Source of the DNA: Saccharibacillus brassicae
Lineage (GTDB): Bacteria > Bacillota > Bacilli > Paenibacillales > Paenibacillaceae
Assembly: GCF_006542275.1 (NCBI RefSeq)
Contig: NZ_CP041217.1
Coordinates: forward strand, 4,156,501 to 4,220,500
Length of the DNA stretch: 64,000 nt
Direction: 5' to 3'
Shown here: in pieces, positions 17,089 to 26,365 of the stretch
Layout: every line of letters starts with the position of its first letter
How positions within the stretch are numbered: position 1 is the first letter of the stretch
Translations under genes and position numbers: made by a program
Notes under the pieces: model-generated
Seen by the model: only the letters and a program-made list of their open reading frames with translations
Databases searched by the model: none
What the model was told of the DNA's origin: nothing

Positions 17089-17127
17089 CAGCGCCGCTTG
17101 CGGCTGTGAAAACCGCAAGCGGCGCTG
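17089..17127 (-). other. Perfect inverted repeat between phnD and phnC
   Basis: CAGCGCCGCTTGCGG (17089-17103) and its exact reverse complement CCGCAAGCGGCGCTG (17113-17127) form a 15-bp stem with a 9-base loop. No T run follows on either strand, so it is not a classic terminator. Such hairpins behind binding-protein genes of ABC operons commonly stabilise the upstream mRNA or let only part of transcription pass, which raises binding-protein yield. Confidence 0.8.
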
Positions 17128-17209
17128 CATGGAGAACCCGGATGAACGCGTTCAGATCGATTTTACCAAAATTATACCATAATGCCGAGCGAACGGTGAA
17201 GAGTCAAAC

Positions 17210-18169
17210 CTATTCGATCTTTTGGCCGACCGCTTCGGCGGATTCGCGTACGATCGCGAAGTTGGCATCGTCGCCTTTTACGTAACCGACATGCGTGTAC
17301 ACGTCGTTGATAATTTTTTGGCCTTCCGGATCGTTGCCCAGCGCGATGAACGCGTCGGAAATTTTCGTTTTCCACTCGTCTGTCATATCGCTGCGCACGC
17401 TGACCGTATCGTTCGGGATCGGGTCGGTCGAGAACAGGATTTCCGTTTGGTCGAACACGTCCGGCACGTCGCCTTTGACCGTGTTGCGAGCGTCCTGGAA
17501 GACGGCAACCGCGTCAACTTGTCCGTTCAGCAGAGCCAGTACCGCTTGGTCGTGGCCTTTGAGCGTAACGCCTTGAACGTCTTTGCCCGGGTCGATGCCG
17601 GCTTTGATCATCGCTGCCGCAGGGAAGACGTAACCGGCGGAAGACGTAACGTCCTGCCAGCCTACTTTTTTGCCTTTCAGATCTTCCAGGCTTTTGATGC
17701 CCGAATCTTTTTTCACGAGGATCAGGGACTTGTAGAAGTCGACTTTCTCTTCGGTCGGTGCGCCTGTTGCTTCTTCAACGCCGTAACGCTGCGCTTGCAG
17801 CAGCAGGTCGGCCGATTTTCTTACGTCGTGAGCCAGTACGTAAGCGTTCGGAGGCAGGAAGCCTACGTCGACCTGCTTGGCGGTCATCGCTTCGATGATG
17901 GTGTTATAGTTAGGAGAAACGCTGACTTTTACGGGAATGCCCAGTTCGTCGCCGAGCAGCTTCTCAAGCGGTTTCGCTTTGGCTTCGAGTGTCTCCGCGT
18001 TTTGCGAAGGAACGAACTGCACGGTGAGTTCTTTCGGCGTGTAACCGGCTGCTGCCGCTTCGCCGCCTTCAGCCGACGTTCCGCCCGATGCGTTATTGCT
18101 GCTTCCACATGCTGCCAAACTTGCCGTAACGGCTACCGACATGCAGATCGTAAGTACTTTCTTGAACAA
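17210..18169 (-). CDS. phnD: Phosphonate-type ABC transporter substrate-binding lipoprotein
   Basis: A 319-residue extracellular binding protein with a lipoprotein signal peptide (lipobox LAAC, Cys at about 21) and a short Gly/Ser/Ala linker. The PhnD/phosphite-binding fold follows, with KPLEKLLGDELG near residue 67, TAKQVDVGFLPPNAYVLA near residue 115 and the SSAGYVFP ligand-loop motif. The start codon is TTG 18169, preceded by AGGGGGA at 8 bases. It is first in the operon. A direct repeat resembling PhoP half-sites lies 118-134 bases upstream, so phosphate-starvation control is possible. Confidence 0.88.
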   Translation of the reverse strand: MFKKVLTICMSVAVTASLAACGSSNNASGGTSAEGGEAAAAGYTPKELTVQFVPSQNAETLEAKAKPLEKLLGDELGIPVKVSVSPNYNTIIEAMTAKQVDVGFLPPNAYVLAHDVRKSADLLLQAQRYGVEEATGAPTEEKVDFYKSLILVKKDSGIKSLEDLKGKKVGWQDVTSSAGYVFPAAAMIKAGIDPGKDVQGVTLKGHDQAVLALLNGQVDAVAVFQDARNTVKGDVPDVFDQTEILFSTDPIPNDTVSVRSDMTDEWKTKISDAFIALGNDPEGQKIINDVYTHVGYVKGDDANFAIVRESAEAVGQKIE

Positions 18170-18565
18170 AATCTTTTCCCCCTCAGGTTTGGTTGGTTAT
18201 GTGCGTTGCACTCTCGCGGCCCGAAGCCGACAAACAGAAGTGTACCAGCAATTTCCTGGGACTGAGTAAAGTTGGAACGCGATTTTTGTTAAACGCATGT
18301 AAAAATCTCGGACCTTCTCTTGCGGAAAACACCGTTAAGTGGCATCCTAATCAAGCCGGGAAAAATGGGAACTCCACGTTTTATCGCTCCAAGAAGCGAA
18401 CATTCGAACCCTTTGTGTCAGTTAATGTTTTGTTTTTTTCACTAACTACCACTGGTAAATTAAGCTTCATACAAGATAGTACCACAAATAACGAAAATTG
18501 CACGAGTTTTATCTGAAAAAGTCACGGAAAATTTTTGCAAAAATATCCATTCAGAAAGACGTGGA
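18170..18565. other. Divergent regulatory region, phnD/nucleotidase
   Basis: This AT-rich stretch of 396 bases separates two phosphorus-acquisition genes read in opposite directions. On the minus strand it contains TTTACA-TGCGT-TTAACA (plus 18287-18303). No gene with a ribosome-binding site is visible, and I cannot assign clear -35/-10 pairs. Confidence 0.5.
18287..18303 (-). promoter_or_regulatory. Putative PhoP-box-like direct repeat
   Basis: Minus-strand TTTACA, five bases, TTAACA. Bacillus PhoP binds TT(A/T/C)ACA-type hexamers spaced by five bases, usually four of them. Only two good copies are present, plus a poor third (TTTACT) out of register, so support is partial. The phosphonate-type operon downstream makes it plausible. 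Confidence 0.35.
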
Positions 18566-20482
18566 ATGAAATCTTACATAATGGAGGAGAGTAAACTGAG
18601 TATTAAAGCGAACCTTAGAGTACTGGAAACGACGGATCTGCATGTGCATATGATGAACTACGATTATTACGGGGATCGCCCGGTCCTGGAATACGGTTTC
18701 GCGCAGACGGCGGCCCTGATTCGCCAGGCGAGAGCGGAACGCGGCAACGTGCTGCTGTTCGATAACGGCGATCTGCTGCAGGGCAATCCGATGGGCGATT
18801 ACGTGGCGTCGGGCGGCATTCTGGAAGAACCGGGCCGGATTCATCCGGTCTACGACGCGATGAACGCTCTCGGCTACGACGCGGCGACGCTCGGCAATCA
18901 CGAATTCAATTACGGGCTGGCGTATCTGGACCTCGCGCTGCAGGGCGCCGCTTTTCCGTACACGAACGCGAACCTGTACCTCGACGGGGAGAACGTGCCG
19001 CCGGGGTCGCATTACCTGCCGCCGTATCTGCTGCTGGAGCGGACGATCGAAGACGAGAACGGAGCTGTCCATCCGCTCAAAGTCGGCGTAATCGGCCTCG
19101 TCACGCCGCAGATCATGAACTGGGACAAAGCGAATCTCGAAGGACGGCTGAGAGCGGAAGACATGGTCGAAGCGGCCAAAACGTACGTGCCGAAGCTCAA
19201 GCAAGAAGGCGCCGACCTGATCGTGCTGCTGGCGCACTGCGGCTACGAAGACATTCCGGAAGCGCCGATGACGGAAAACGCGGTGCTGCACCTCAGCCGC
19301 GTGCCCGGCGTGGACGTGATTTTGTTCGGCCATGCGCACAAAGTGTTTCCGGGCGCGGCGTTCGAAGGCAAGACCGGCGTCGATCTCTCGCGCGGAACGA
19401 TCAACGGCATTCCGGCGGTCGAAGCGGGCTATGCGGGCGATCATCTCGGCGTCGTCGACCTCGAACTCGAGCTGACCGGCGAAGGTTGGCAAGTGACCGG
19501 CAGCCGCGCCGAAGCGCGTCCGGTCTACGACCTGACGCAGGCCGCGGCGCTTGCGCGCACGGACGAAGAAGTGACAGAGTCGATCCGCGAAGCGCATGAA
19601 GGTACGCTGTCCTATATCCGAACGGCGGTCGGAGAAACGACGGAGCCGATCGACAGCTTCTTCGCGCTCGTGCGCGACAGCGTCTCGGTGCAGATCGTCA
19701 ACGACGCGCAGCGTTGGTATTTGCGCAAGCAGATGCAGGGGACGCCGTACGAGAAGCTGCCGATACTGGCGGCCGGCGCGCCGTTCAAGACGGGCGGCCG
19801 CTACGGCCCCGCCTATTACACGCATATCCCGGCCGGCCCGCTTGCCGTCAAGCATATCGCCGATCTGTACAATTATCCGAATACGCTGTGCGCGCTGCTG
19901 CTGACGGGCGCCGAACTGCGGGAATGGCTGGAATGGGCCGCCGGCCTGTTCCTGACGATCGATCCGCGCGGCGGAGACGGCCAGAGTCTGATCGACCGGG
20001 ATTTCCCTTCGTTCAATTTCGATATTATCGACGGCGTTACGTACACGATCGACGTGACGCAGCCGGCCAAATATTCGGCTTCGTGCGAACTGCTGCATCC
20101 GGAATCGGCGCGGATCGGCGATCTTCGCTTCGAAGGCCGTCCGGTGTCGGCGGACGAACGTTTCGTCGTCGCGACGAACAATTACCGCGCTTTCTCCACG
20201 CCGGTCGCCAATCCCGACGGACAGCGGATCATTCTGTCTTCGGCGGACGAGAACCGGCAGATTCTGACCGATTATATCCGCAGCTGCGGCCGAATGTCGC
20301 CGCAGGCGGACAATAACTGGAGCTTGACGGGCGTGCCCGCCGGACTCAGGGTCGAGCTGCTCTCGTCGCCGGACGCGCGCGCAGGCGGACTGCCGGACGG
20401 CATCTCGTTCGCCGGCATGGGCGAAGGCGGATTTGCCCGGTTCGAAGTGGAACTGTCCGCCCTGGGCGGAAACCAAAAGTAA
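18566..20482 (+). CDS. 5'-nucleotidase / 2',3'-cyclic-nucleotide phosphodiesterase family protein
   Basis: A 638-residue protein of the UshA/CpdB family: an N-terminal calcineurin-like metallophosphatase domain (metal motifs TTDLHVHM, DNGDLLQGNP, GNHEFNYG, LLAHCG, GHAHKVF) and a C-terminal nucleotide-binding domain from about residue 345. These enzymes remove phosphate from nucleotides and cyclic nucleotides. There is no signal peptide, sorting signal or membrane anchor, although relatives are usually exported. The start is uncertain: ATG 18566 has a poor ribosome-binding site, whereas GGAGGAG at 18583-18589 is placed for an in-frame CTG at 18596. It is divergent from phnD. Confidence 0.82.
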   Translation: MKSYIMEESKLSIKANLRVLETTDLHVHMMNYDYYGDRPVLEYGFAQTAALIRQARAERGNVLLFDNGDLLQGNPMGDYVASGGILEEPGRIHPVYDAMNALGYDAATLGNHEFNYGLAYLDLALQGAAFPYTNANLYLDGENVPPGSHYLPPYLLLERTIEDENGAVHPLKVGVIGLVTPQIMNWDKANLEGRLRAEDMVEAAKTYVPKLKQEGADLIVLLAHCGYEDIPEAPMTENAVLHLSRVPGVDVILFGHAHKVFPGAAFEGKTGVDLSRGTINGIPAVEAGYAGDHLGVVDLELELTGEGWQVTGSRAEARPVYDLTQAAALARTDEEVTESIREAHEGTLSYIRTAVGETTEPIDSFFALVRDSVSVQIVNDAQRWYLRKQMQGTPYEKLPILAAGAPFKTGGRYGPAYYTHIPAGPLAVKHIADLYNYPNTLCALLLTGAELREWLEWAAGLFLTIDPRGGDGQSLIDRDFPSFNFDIIDGVTYTIDVTQPAKYSASCELLHPESARIGDLRFEGRPVSADERFVVATNNYRAFSTPVANPDGQRIILSSADENRQILTDYIRSCGRMSPQADNNWSLTGVPAGLRVELLSSPDARAGGLPDGISFAGMGEGGFARFEVELSALGGNQK

Positions 20483-20540
20483 GAAGCGAAAAGGTAGCAA
20501 GCTTGTGGTAAATTGAGAGCAGGCAGACAAGCGGGGAGGC

Positions 20541-20564
20541 GCAGCGGCGCTTCGCCGCTTTTTG
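20541..20564 (+). terminator. Terminator of the nucleotidase gene
   Basis: AGCGGCG and CGCCGCT form a compact hairpin at 20543-20559 with a TTCG-like loop, followed by TTTTT. Confidence 0.75.
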
Positions 20565-20637
20565 CCGGCGAATCACGGCGCCCGACAAGGGCGCATCGAC
20601 ATCTGGGACTTGGACCCGACGGAGGAATGAAGGAAGA

Positions 20638-22107
20638 ATGGATAAGACGACCGAAATGATCTGGAAACGCAACAAAGTGATCGTGTGGATTTTGTGGTCG
20701 GTACTGGCGATTGCCATTGTACAGGCTTTTTTTGACGCTTCGCTGTGGGTAACGAATATCGCCGGGGTGGTTCTTTGCGCAGCGATCGACTTGATGAATC
20801 GAAGACAAATCGGCATCCGCGTCATTCCGTGGGTGATCACCGCCATTTTGGCGGCGTTCAGCATTTATTTCAATTTTGGCAAAATCGAAACGTCGACGGC
20901 GCTTATCTTCTGCATCGTGCTGTTGATCTATCCGCATTACAAATATTTTGCGGTCGCTTTCGGGCTCGTCCTGATCAATATGCCGATCCAGATCATGAAC
21001 GGCGCGCAGGTCGCGGCCGAGACGTCGAAGACCGACCTGTATGCGGACGTGTTCGCGATGTTTCTGCTGACGGGAGCCGCGCTCGTAAGCGTCGCGTTCC
21101 TCAACCTGCGCATGTACCGCAGCAGCGAGCGGCAGCGGGAAGCCAGCGAAACGGCCGGGCGGCAGGTGGAATTCCTGCTGGAACGCGTGCAGCAGTCCGC
21201 CGAAGGGCTGAAGCGCTTCTCGGAGCAGACGAAGCTTGAAGTGAACGAGGTCGGCAGCATCACGAACGAAGTGATTCTGGCTTTCCGGGAAGTGGCCCGG
21301 GGCATGGAAGAACAGGCCGGAAGCGTAACGCGAATCAACGACGCGCTCGCGGTGTCCGACAGCCATATCGAGGACGTGACGAAATACGCCGGCGAGATGC
21401 AGCGTTTGTCCGAAGAAACGGCCACGGCGGGCGACGAAGGCGATTCACAGATGGAAACGTTGGTCGGACGGATCGACGAGCTGGACGAGACGATGAACCG
21501 AACGTCGCGGCAGATGCAGGATTTCACGCAGGCGAGCCGTTCCATGTCCGACATTTTGGCGCAGATCGACCAGATTTCCCGTCAGACCCACCTGCTGTCG
21601 CTGAACGCTTCGATCGAAGCGGCGCGCGCGGGCGACCACGGCAGAGGCTTCGCGGTCGTGGCCGGGGAAGTCGGCGCGCTTGCCGGCCATTCCAGCGAAT
21701 CGGCCGGGCAGATCGGCGAGATCCTGAACGGACTCCAACAGCAGATCGAAGCGTTGGACCGCCGGCTCGAAGAAGGGCTGCACACGCTTGAGCAGAGCAA
21801 ATCGTCCACGCGAAAAACGGGCGAAGTGTTCGCGGCCGTACGCCGCAGCGCGCACAGCGTGCTGGAACAGGCGCAGCGCGTGCAGCAGACGTCGTCCGGC
21901 CTGCGCGATTTCTCCGGCCGGATGGTCGGGGAGATGTCGGAAGTGGCCGGCATTACCGAACAGTCCAGCGCCGCTTCCGAGCAGATTCTGGCCAGCATGG
22001 AAGAGCAGCGCAGCATGACAGGGCGGATGACCGACAGCTTCGGCGAACTCGAAGCGCTGATCGTGAACCTGAACCGGCTCGTGATCCAGGAGCCGGCCAA
22101 AGGGTAA
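20638..22107 (+). CDS. Methyl-accepting chemotaxis protein with multi-helix membrane domain
   Basis: A 489-residue chemoreceptor. The first 160 residues form about six closely spaced hydrophobic segments with almost no extracytoplasmic loop. A coiled coil and a signalling domain follow directly, with [20 protein letters not shown] and [14 protein letters not shown]. There is no recognisable HAMP domain or periplasmic sensor. It may sense a membrane-associated signal or integrate input laterally with other receptors; this is inference. The ATG at 20638 follows GAAGGAAG. A bidirectional terminator closes the gene. Confidence 0.87.
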   Translation: MDKTTEMIWKRNKVIVWILWSVLAIAIVQAFFDASLWVTNIAGVVLCAAIDLMNRRQIGIRVIPWVITAILAAFSIYFNFGKIETSTALIFCIVLLIYPHYKYFAVAFGLVLINMPIQIMNGAQVAAETSKTDLYADVFAMFLLTGAALVSVAFLNLRMYRSSERQREASETAGRQVEFLLERVQQSAEGLKRFSEQTKLEVNEVGSITNEVILAFREVARGMEEQAGSVTRINDALAVSDSHIEDVTKYAGEMQRLSEETATAGDEGDSQMETLVGRIDELDETMNRTSRQMQDFTQASRSMSDILAQIDQISRQTHLLSLNASIEAARAGDHGRGFAVVAGEVGALAGHSSESAGQIGEILNGLQQQIEALDRRLEEGLHTLEQSKSSTRKTGEVFAAVRRSAHSVLEQAQRVQQTSSGLRDFSGRMVGEMSEVAGITEQSSAASEQILASMEEQRSMTGRMTDSFGELEALIVNLNRLVIQEPAKG

Positions 22108-22227
22108 TCGCCCGCAGCGCAGTCGGCCGAGCGCTCCCGCGCAAGAAGCTGCTGCAAGAGACCGGCGGCAGGGGCCCGCGGAAGCCGCGAGCGACACTTG
22201 CGCTCCGAACGCCGCCCGTCGATCGTG

Positions 22228-22279
22228 CAAAAAACCTCGAACCTTTCGCTCCGCGGCGAAAAGTTCGAGGTTTTTTTAG
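22228..22279. terminator. Bidirectional terminator between chemoreceptor and apbE
   Basis: AAAACCTCGAACCTTTCGC pairs with GCGAAAAGTTCGAGGTTTTT, with A and T runs on opposite sides. It serves both convergent genes. Confidence 0.9.
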
Positions 22280-22313
22280 AAGAGAAGAAAACGTTGGACA
22301 GGCAGCAAAGCGG

Positions 22314-23396
22314 TTAATCGCCCGCCATCCGGTAGAGCTCCGAACTGAGCATGATCCGGTCCCGTAGCCCTTGCGTCGCATGGATGACGTTGTCGTCCGT
22401 GACGAAAAACGCTTCGACGCCGGGCTGCCGCTCGATATACGCCATGCCGTCTTCAAGTCCCATAACGAAAGCGGCGGTGGAGAGGGCATCGGCGTCCGTC
22501 GCGCGTTCGCTGACGATGGTGATGCTTTTGAGGCCGTTTTGCGTCGGGTAACCGGTCCGCGGATCGAGGATATGGTGGTAGCGGACGCCGCCTTGCATGA
22601 AAAAGCGTTCGTACACGCCGGAAGAGTCGATTGTCTCGTCGTTGATCCGGATCGTGCCCAGCTGGCTGCCGCGGCTCTGATCGGGGTCCTGCAGACCGAC
22701 GTTCCAATTCGCTCCGCCCGGCTTGGCGCCGACGGCCACGATGCTGCTTCCGCCGAGGTTGATCAGCGCGCTGTCCAATCCGTGCTCGCGCAGGTAGAGC
22801 GACACCTGGTCCGCCGCGTAGCCTTTGCCGATCGAACCGAGGTCGAGCACCATGCCGGGCCGCTCCAGCTTGATCGTCCGTTTGGCTTCATCGAACGTGA
22901 TCCGGCGGTAATCGGTCAGCCGGCGCGCCGCTTCAAGCTGCGCCTTGTCCGGCACTTTGGCGTGCTCGTGCCCGATATTCCACAGATTGATCAGCGGACC
23001 GATCGACGGGTCGAGCAGGCCGTCGGTCTCTTTCGCGTAGCGAACCGCCATTTTGACGACGTCGAACGTTCCCTGCGACACGTGGACCGCCGCCCGGCCG
23101 GCCTCGGCATTGACTTGGTACAGGTCGCTGTCTTCGTTGGTGCGGCTCAGTTCCAGATCGATTTTGCCGAGCAGGTCGCGAATATCGTCCAGATGGCGTT
23201 CGGTCGCTTTCGGATCGTAAATTTTGATCGTGGCTACCGTGTCGTACACGTAGAACGTGGCCGACACCGGCTCGACCGCCGCTGCCTGCGCCGTACCCGT
23301 ACGTTCGGCCGGTTCCGAACCGCAGCCGCCGAGCATCGATGCAAGGACCAGCAGAGCCCCTGTCATTCTTATCGTTTTTCCCGCATGCTTCCACAT
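22314..23396 (-). CDS. apbE: FAD:protein FMN transferase, lipoprotein
   Basis: A 360-residue ApbE-family protein. The known reaction attaches FMN from FAD to Thr/Ser of extracytoplasmic flavoproteins. The lipoprotein signal peptide ends at LGGCGS (Cys near residue 25), and the fold begins with YVYDTVATIKIY. Signatures include DPSIGPLINLW, LDLGSIGKGYAADQ, INLGGSSIVAVG, HHILDPRTGYP and TDADALSTAAFVMG, which contribute FAD and Mg2+ binding. The ATG at 23396 gives a proper signal peptide; the ribosome-binding site is weak (AGGACGG, about 15 bases away). No obvious flavoprotein client gene is next to it. Confidence 0.9.
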   Translation of the reverse strand: MWKHAGKTIRMTGALLVLASMLGGCGSEPAERTGTAQAAAVEPVSATFYVYDTVATIKIYDPKATERHLDDIRDLLGKIDLELSRTNEDSDLYQVNAEAGRAAVHVSQGTFDVVKMAVRYAKETDGLLDPSIGPLINLWNIGHEHAKVPDKAQLEAARRLTDYRRITFDEAKRTIKLERPGMVLDLGSIGKGYAADQVSLYLREHGLDSALINLGGSSIVAVGAKPGGANWNVGLQDPDQSRGSQLGTIRINDETIDSSGVYERFFMQGGVRYHHILDPRTGYPTQNGLKSITIVSERATDADALSTAAFVMGLEDGMAYIERQPGVEAFFVTDDNVIHATQGLRDRIMLSSELYRMAGD

Positions 23397-23528
23397 CGTT
23401 GAAGTCACCGTCCTGTCAGAATGGGTCTTCCCCGGACTGCCGAAGCAGCCGAACTTTGTGAAAGACCTCACATTCATCATACTCCAGGCAAGGACAGATG
23501 CGGCAGCGAAAATTAGTCCAATTTTTGA

Positions 23529-25085
23529 TTATTTTTTGGCAAAAAGTTCTTTGTCTCTTTCGGCCGCGGCATCAAGCATCGCTTTGTATTCCGCGATTAC
23601 GCGTCTTTCGCGTTTTCTGATCTCCCGGTCTTCTTCGGACAGCGCTTTGTAAAGAGACACACACATGCCGATCATAATAATGGCAAAAGGAAGAGCGACT
23701 ACGATAGAGGCCGTCTGGAGTGCCGTTAACCCGCCGCTGATCAGCAGCACGACCGCGATCGACGATTGGACGAGTCCCCAGGTAATTTTAATTTTCGAAG
23801 AAGGGTTGAGATCTCCGTTGGAAGACAGCATGCCCAATACGAAAGTGGCGGAATCCGCCGACGTAATGAAGAACATGGCGATCAGCAGCAGCGCGATCAT
23901 GGCGGCAATGGCGCCCAAAGGCAGGTTCTGGAGCATCAGGAACAAGGCCGAAGTGACGTCTTCTTCGACGGCCGCCGCAAGCCCGCTGCCTTCGAAGCGC
24001 GCGGAGTAGATGCCCGAACCGCCGAATACGGCGAACCAGAAGCAGCCGAACAGGCTGGGCACGAGCATGACGCCGAGCACGAATTCGCGAATGGTGCGTC
24101 CGCGCGATACCCGGGCGATAAAGGTACCGACGAACGGCGCCCAGGAGATCCACCACGCCCAGTAGAACAGCGTCCATGCCGCTACCCACGTGCTGTCCGA
24201 GAACGGGGTCATGCGCAGGCTCATCTGGACGATATTTTGCACGTAGCCGCCGAGCGTCACCGTGAACGTATCGAAGATAAACGCCGTAGGGCCGACGAAC
24301 AGGACGAACAGCATGAGCACGATCGCGACGATCAGGTTCACGTTGCTGAGAATGCGAATGCCTTTGTCGAGACCGGTCGTCGAAGAAATCAGGTACAGCA
24401 CGGTCACGACCGCGATGATCAGCACCTGGACCAGAATGGTACTGGAATAGCCGAAGATCTGTTGAATGCCGCCCGCGATTTGCAGCGTGCCGAGTCCGAG
24501 CGACGTGGCGACGCCGAACGCGGTAGCGATGACGGCCAGAATGTCGATCGCTTTGCCGATCGGGCCGTTGACCCGGTCGCCGAGCAGCGGCACGAACGTC
24601 GAGCTGATCAGCCCTTTATACCCTTTGCGGAACTGGAAGTAGGCGAGAGCCAGCGAGATGACCGAGTAGATCGCCCACGGATGCAGTCCCCAATGGAAAA
24701 AGGAATAACGCATCGCGACCTGGGCCGCCTGCGCCGTGCCGGGTTCCGTGCCTTCCGGCGGGTCGATATAATGCGAGACCGGTTCCGCTACCCCCCAGAA
24801 AACGAGCCCGATCCCCATGCCGGCACTGAACAGCATCGCGAACCAGGAGGTCGTCGAATATTCCGGTTCGTCGTCGTCCTGTCCCAGCTTGATTTTGCCG
24901 AAACGGCTGAACGCCAGATACAGGGCAAAAACAAGGAAACCGAACGCGACAAGCAGATAGAACCAGCCAAACTTTTCTGTGGAAAAGTCCAAAGCTGCCT
25001 GCGCGGCGCTTCCCAGTTGATCGGGAAAAAAGGCCCCCCATAAAACAAAAGCGAGTATGATCGCCAGAGCGACGGCGAAAACCAT
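23529..25085 (-). CDS. BCCT-family betaine/choline transporter
   Basis: A 518-residue secondary transporter with about twelve transmembrane helices that would import glycine betaine or a similar osmoprotectant. Family motifs are GMGIGLVFWGVAEP (the GMGIG type of Na+-coupled betaine carriers), the Trp-rich FYWAWWISWAPFVGTFIAR in TM8, and SRGRTIREF. It resembles B. subtilis OpuD in length and start. ATG 25085 was chosen because AAGGGG precedes it by 9 bases; an earlier ATG at 25118 lacks a ribosome-binding site. A charged C-terminal tail of about 45 residues may sense osmotic stress, as in BetP-like carriers. Confidence 0.88.
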   Translation of the reverse strand: MVFAVALAIILAFVLWGAFFPDQLGSAAQAALDFSTEKFGWFYLLVAFGFLVFALYLAFSRFGKIKLGQDDDEPEYSTTSWFAMLFSAGMGIGLVFWGVAEPVSHYIDPPEGTEPGTAQAAQVAMRYSFFHWGLHPWAIYSVISLALAYFQFRKGYKGLISSTFVPLLGDRVNGPIGKAIDILAVIATAFGVATSLGLGTLQIAGGIQQIFGYSSTILVQVLIIAVVTVLYLISSTTGLDKGIRILSNVNLIVAIVLMLFVLFVGPTAFIFDTFTVTLGGYVQNIVQMSLRMTPFSDSTWVAAWTLFYWAWWISWAPFVGTFIARVSRGRTIREFVLGVMLVPSLFGCFWFAVFGGSGIYSARFEGSGLAAAVEEDVTSALFLMLQNLPLGAIAAMIALLLIAMFFITSADSATFVLGMLSSNGDLNPSSKIKITWGLVQSSIAVVLLISGGLTALQTASIVVALPFAIIMIGMCVSLYKALSEEDREIRKRERRVIAEYKAMLDAAAERDKELFAKK

Positions 25086-25178
25086 AAATTTAACCCCTTC
25101 CCAAGTATACATATTCATTATTGAGCATCGGCCTAGGCGGCCTCACTGAACATGAATTACCCAGTAAGGGACCAAACG

Positions 25179-25204
25179 AAAAAAAAGCCGATCAGAGATC
25201 GGCG
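25179..25204 (-). terminator. Terminator overlapping the stop codon of the oxidoreductase gene
   Basis: On the minus strand GCCGATC and GATCGGC pair around TCT, followed by a run of eight or more T. The TGA stop (25192-25194) lies inside the hairpin. Confidence 0.88.
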
Positions 25205-26175
25205 GGGTAGAGCAGTCCGAACTGCCTGCGCGCTTCTTCCATCACTTCCGCGGCGGCCAGCGAACAGTCCCGGGAATTGACGGAAGATTCGGAAGCGCCG
25301 GAGCGGACGACGTCGACGAATTCCTGGATTTCGTAGCTCATGACCGGCTTGCCGGCCGGCTCGCTGATGTCCTCGATGCTGCCGTCGCGGTAGCGGATCT
25401 GCACGCTGCCCGGTTCGCTGATCTTGTCGATCAGGATGCTGCCGAGTTCGCCCTGGATTTCCGAAGGCACGAGCGAATCGGTAATTTTGGAAAACATCAC
25501 GACCGCGTCCATATCCGCGTAGCGGGCGAGCAGGCTGCCTTCGCCGTCGACGCCCGACTCCAGCATGTACGCCGTCGCCTTGACTTCTTCCGGCCTGCCG
25601 AACAGCAGCACCATCGGATAGATGCAGTACAGCCCCAGGTCCATCAGCGCTCCGTTGGAGAACTCCGGCCGGAACGCGTTGAGCACCATGCCTTCCTTAT
25701 ACGCGTCGTAGCGGGAAGAATACTGGCCGTAGTTCGCGAAGTAACGGCGGATCGGACCGATTTTGTGCAGGTTTTGGCGCAGCAGCGCGAACGACGGAAG
25801 CAGCGTCGTCTTCACCGCTTCCATAAGCACGGCGCCGCCTTCTTCCGCGGCCGCGAACATGTCGCGCACCTCGCGGGCGTTGGAAGCCATAGGCTTTTCG
25901 CAGAGCACGTGCTTGCCGCTCTTGAGCAGCAGGATCGATTGCTCCGCATGCAGGGAGTTGGGACTTGCGATATACACGGCGTCGATCCGGTCGGAAGCGG
26001 CCATTTCATCCAGGTCCGTAAACGTAAGTTCGATCCCGTAACGGTCCGCGAATTCGCGCGCGCGTCCTTCCGTGCGCGAGTAGACCGCGGCGAGTTCCAG
26101 CCCTTCGGCCTGCCGCGCCGCGTCGATAAAGCGTTCCGTAATAAAATTCGTGCCGATCATCCCGAATCGAATCAT
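25192..26175 (-). CDS. Gfo/Idh/MocA-family oxidoreductase
   Basis: A 327-residue NAD(P)-dependent oxidoreductase. The Rossmann N-terminus (RFGMIGTNFITERF) is followed by the family triad CEKPMA near residue 95 and a C-terminal alpha/beta substrate domain with MDLGLYCIYPM. Substrates of this family are mostly sugars or inositols, and none can be named here. The ATG at 26175 has GGGAGTGG upstream. The gene stands alone, with no sugar transporter or kinase nearby. Confidence 0.85.
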   Translation of the reverse strand: MIRFGMIGTNFITERFIDAARQAEGLELAAVYSRTEGRAREFADRYGIELTFTDLDEMAASDRIDAVYIASPNSLHAEQSILLLKSGKHVLCEKPMASNAREVRDMFAAAEEGGAVLMEAVKTTLLPSFALLRQNLHKIGPIRRYFANYGQYSSRYDAYKEGMVLNAFRPEFSNGALMDLGLYCIYPMVLLFGRPEEVKATAYMLESGVDGEGSLLARYADMDAVVMFSKITDSLVPSEIQGELGSILIDKISEPGSVQIRYRDGSIEDISEPAGKPVMSYEIQEFVDVVRSGASESSVNSRDCSLAAAEVMEEARRQFGLLYPADL

Positions 26176-26365
26176 GAATAAATCCACTCCCAGTCCACGT
26201 ATTGAAGATACCGATAACATTCTCGTTCATCATAACACGAATCGTCAAGTTAGCATTCGATGTTTTTGACGCTGCGGAGGACATCTTCTTCGATTGGGGT
26301 AATAGAAAACAGGCATCAGGCAGGACCCCCGCACGGGAAAAAGAAAACGGAAGGTGTGACGACGA

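Noticed and set aside
18421-18560. PhoP boxes on the nucleotidase strand
   Set aside because: Only isolated TTCACT-like hexamers are present, without five-base spacing.
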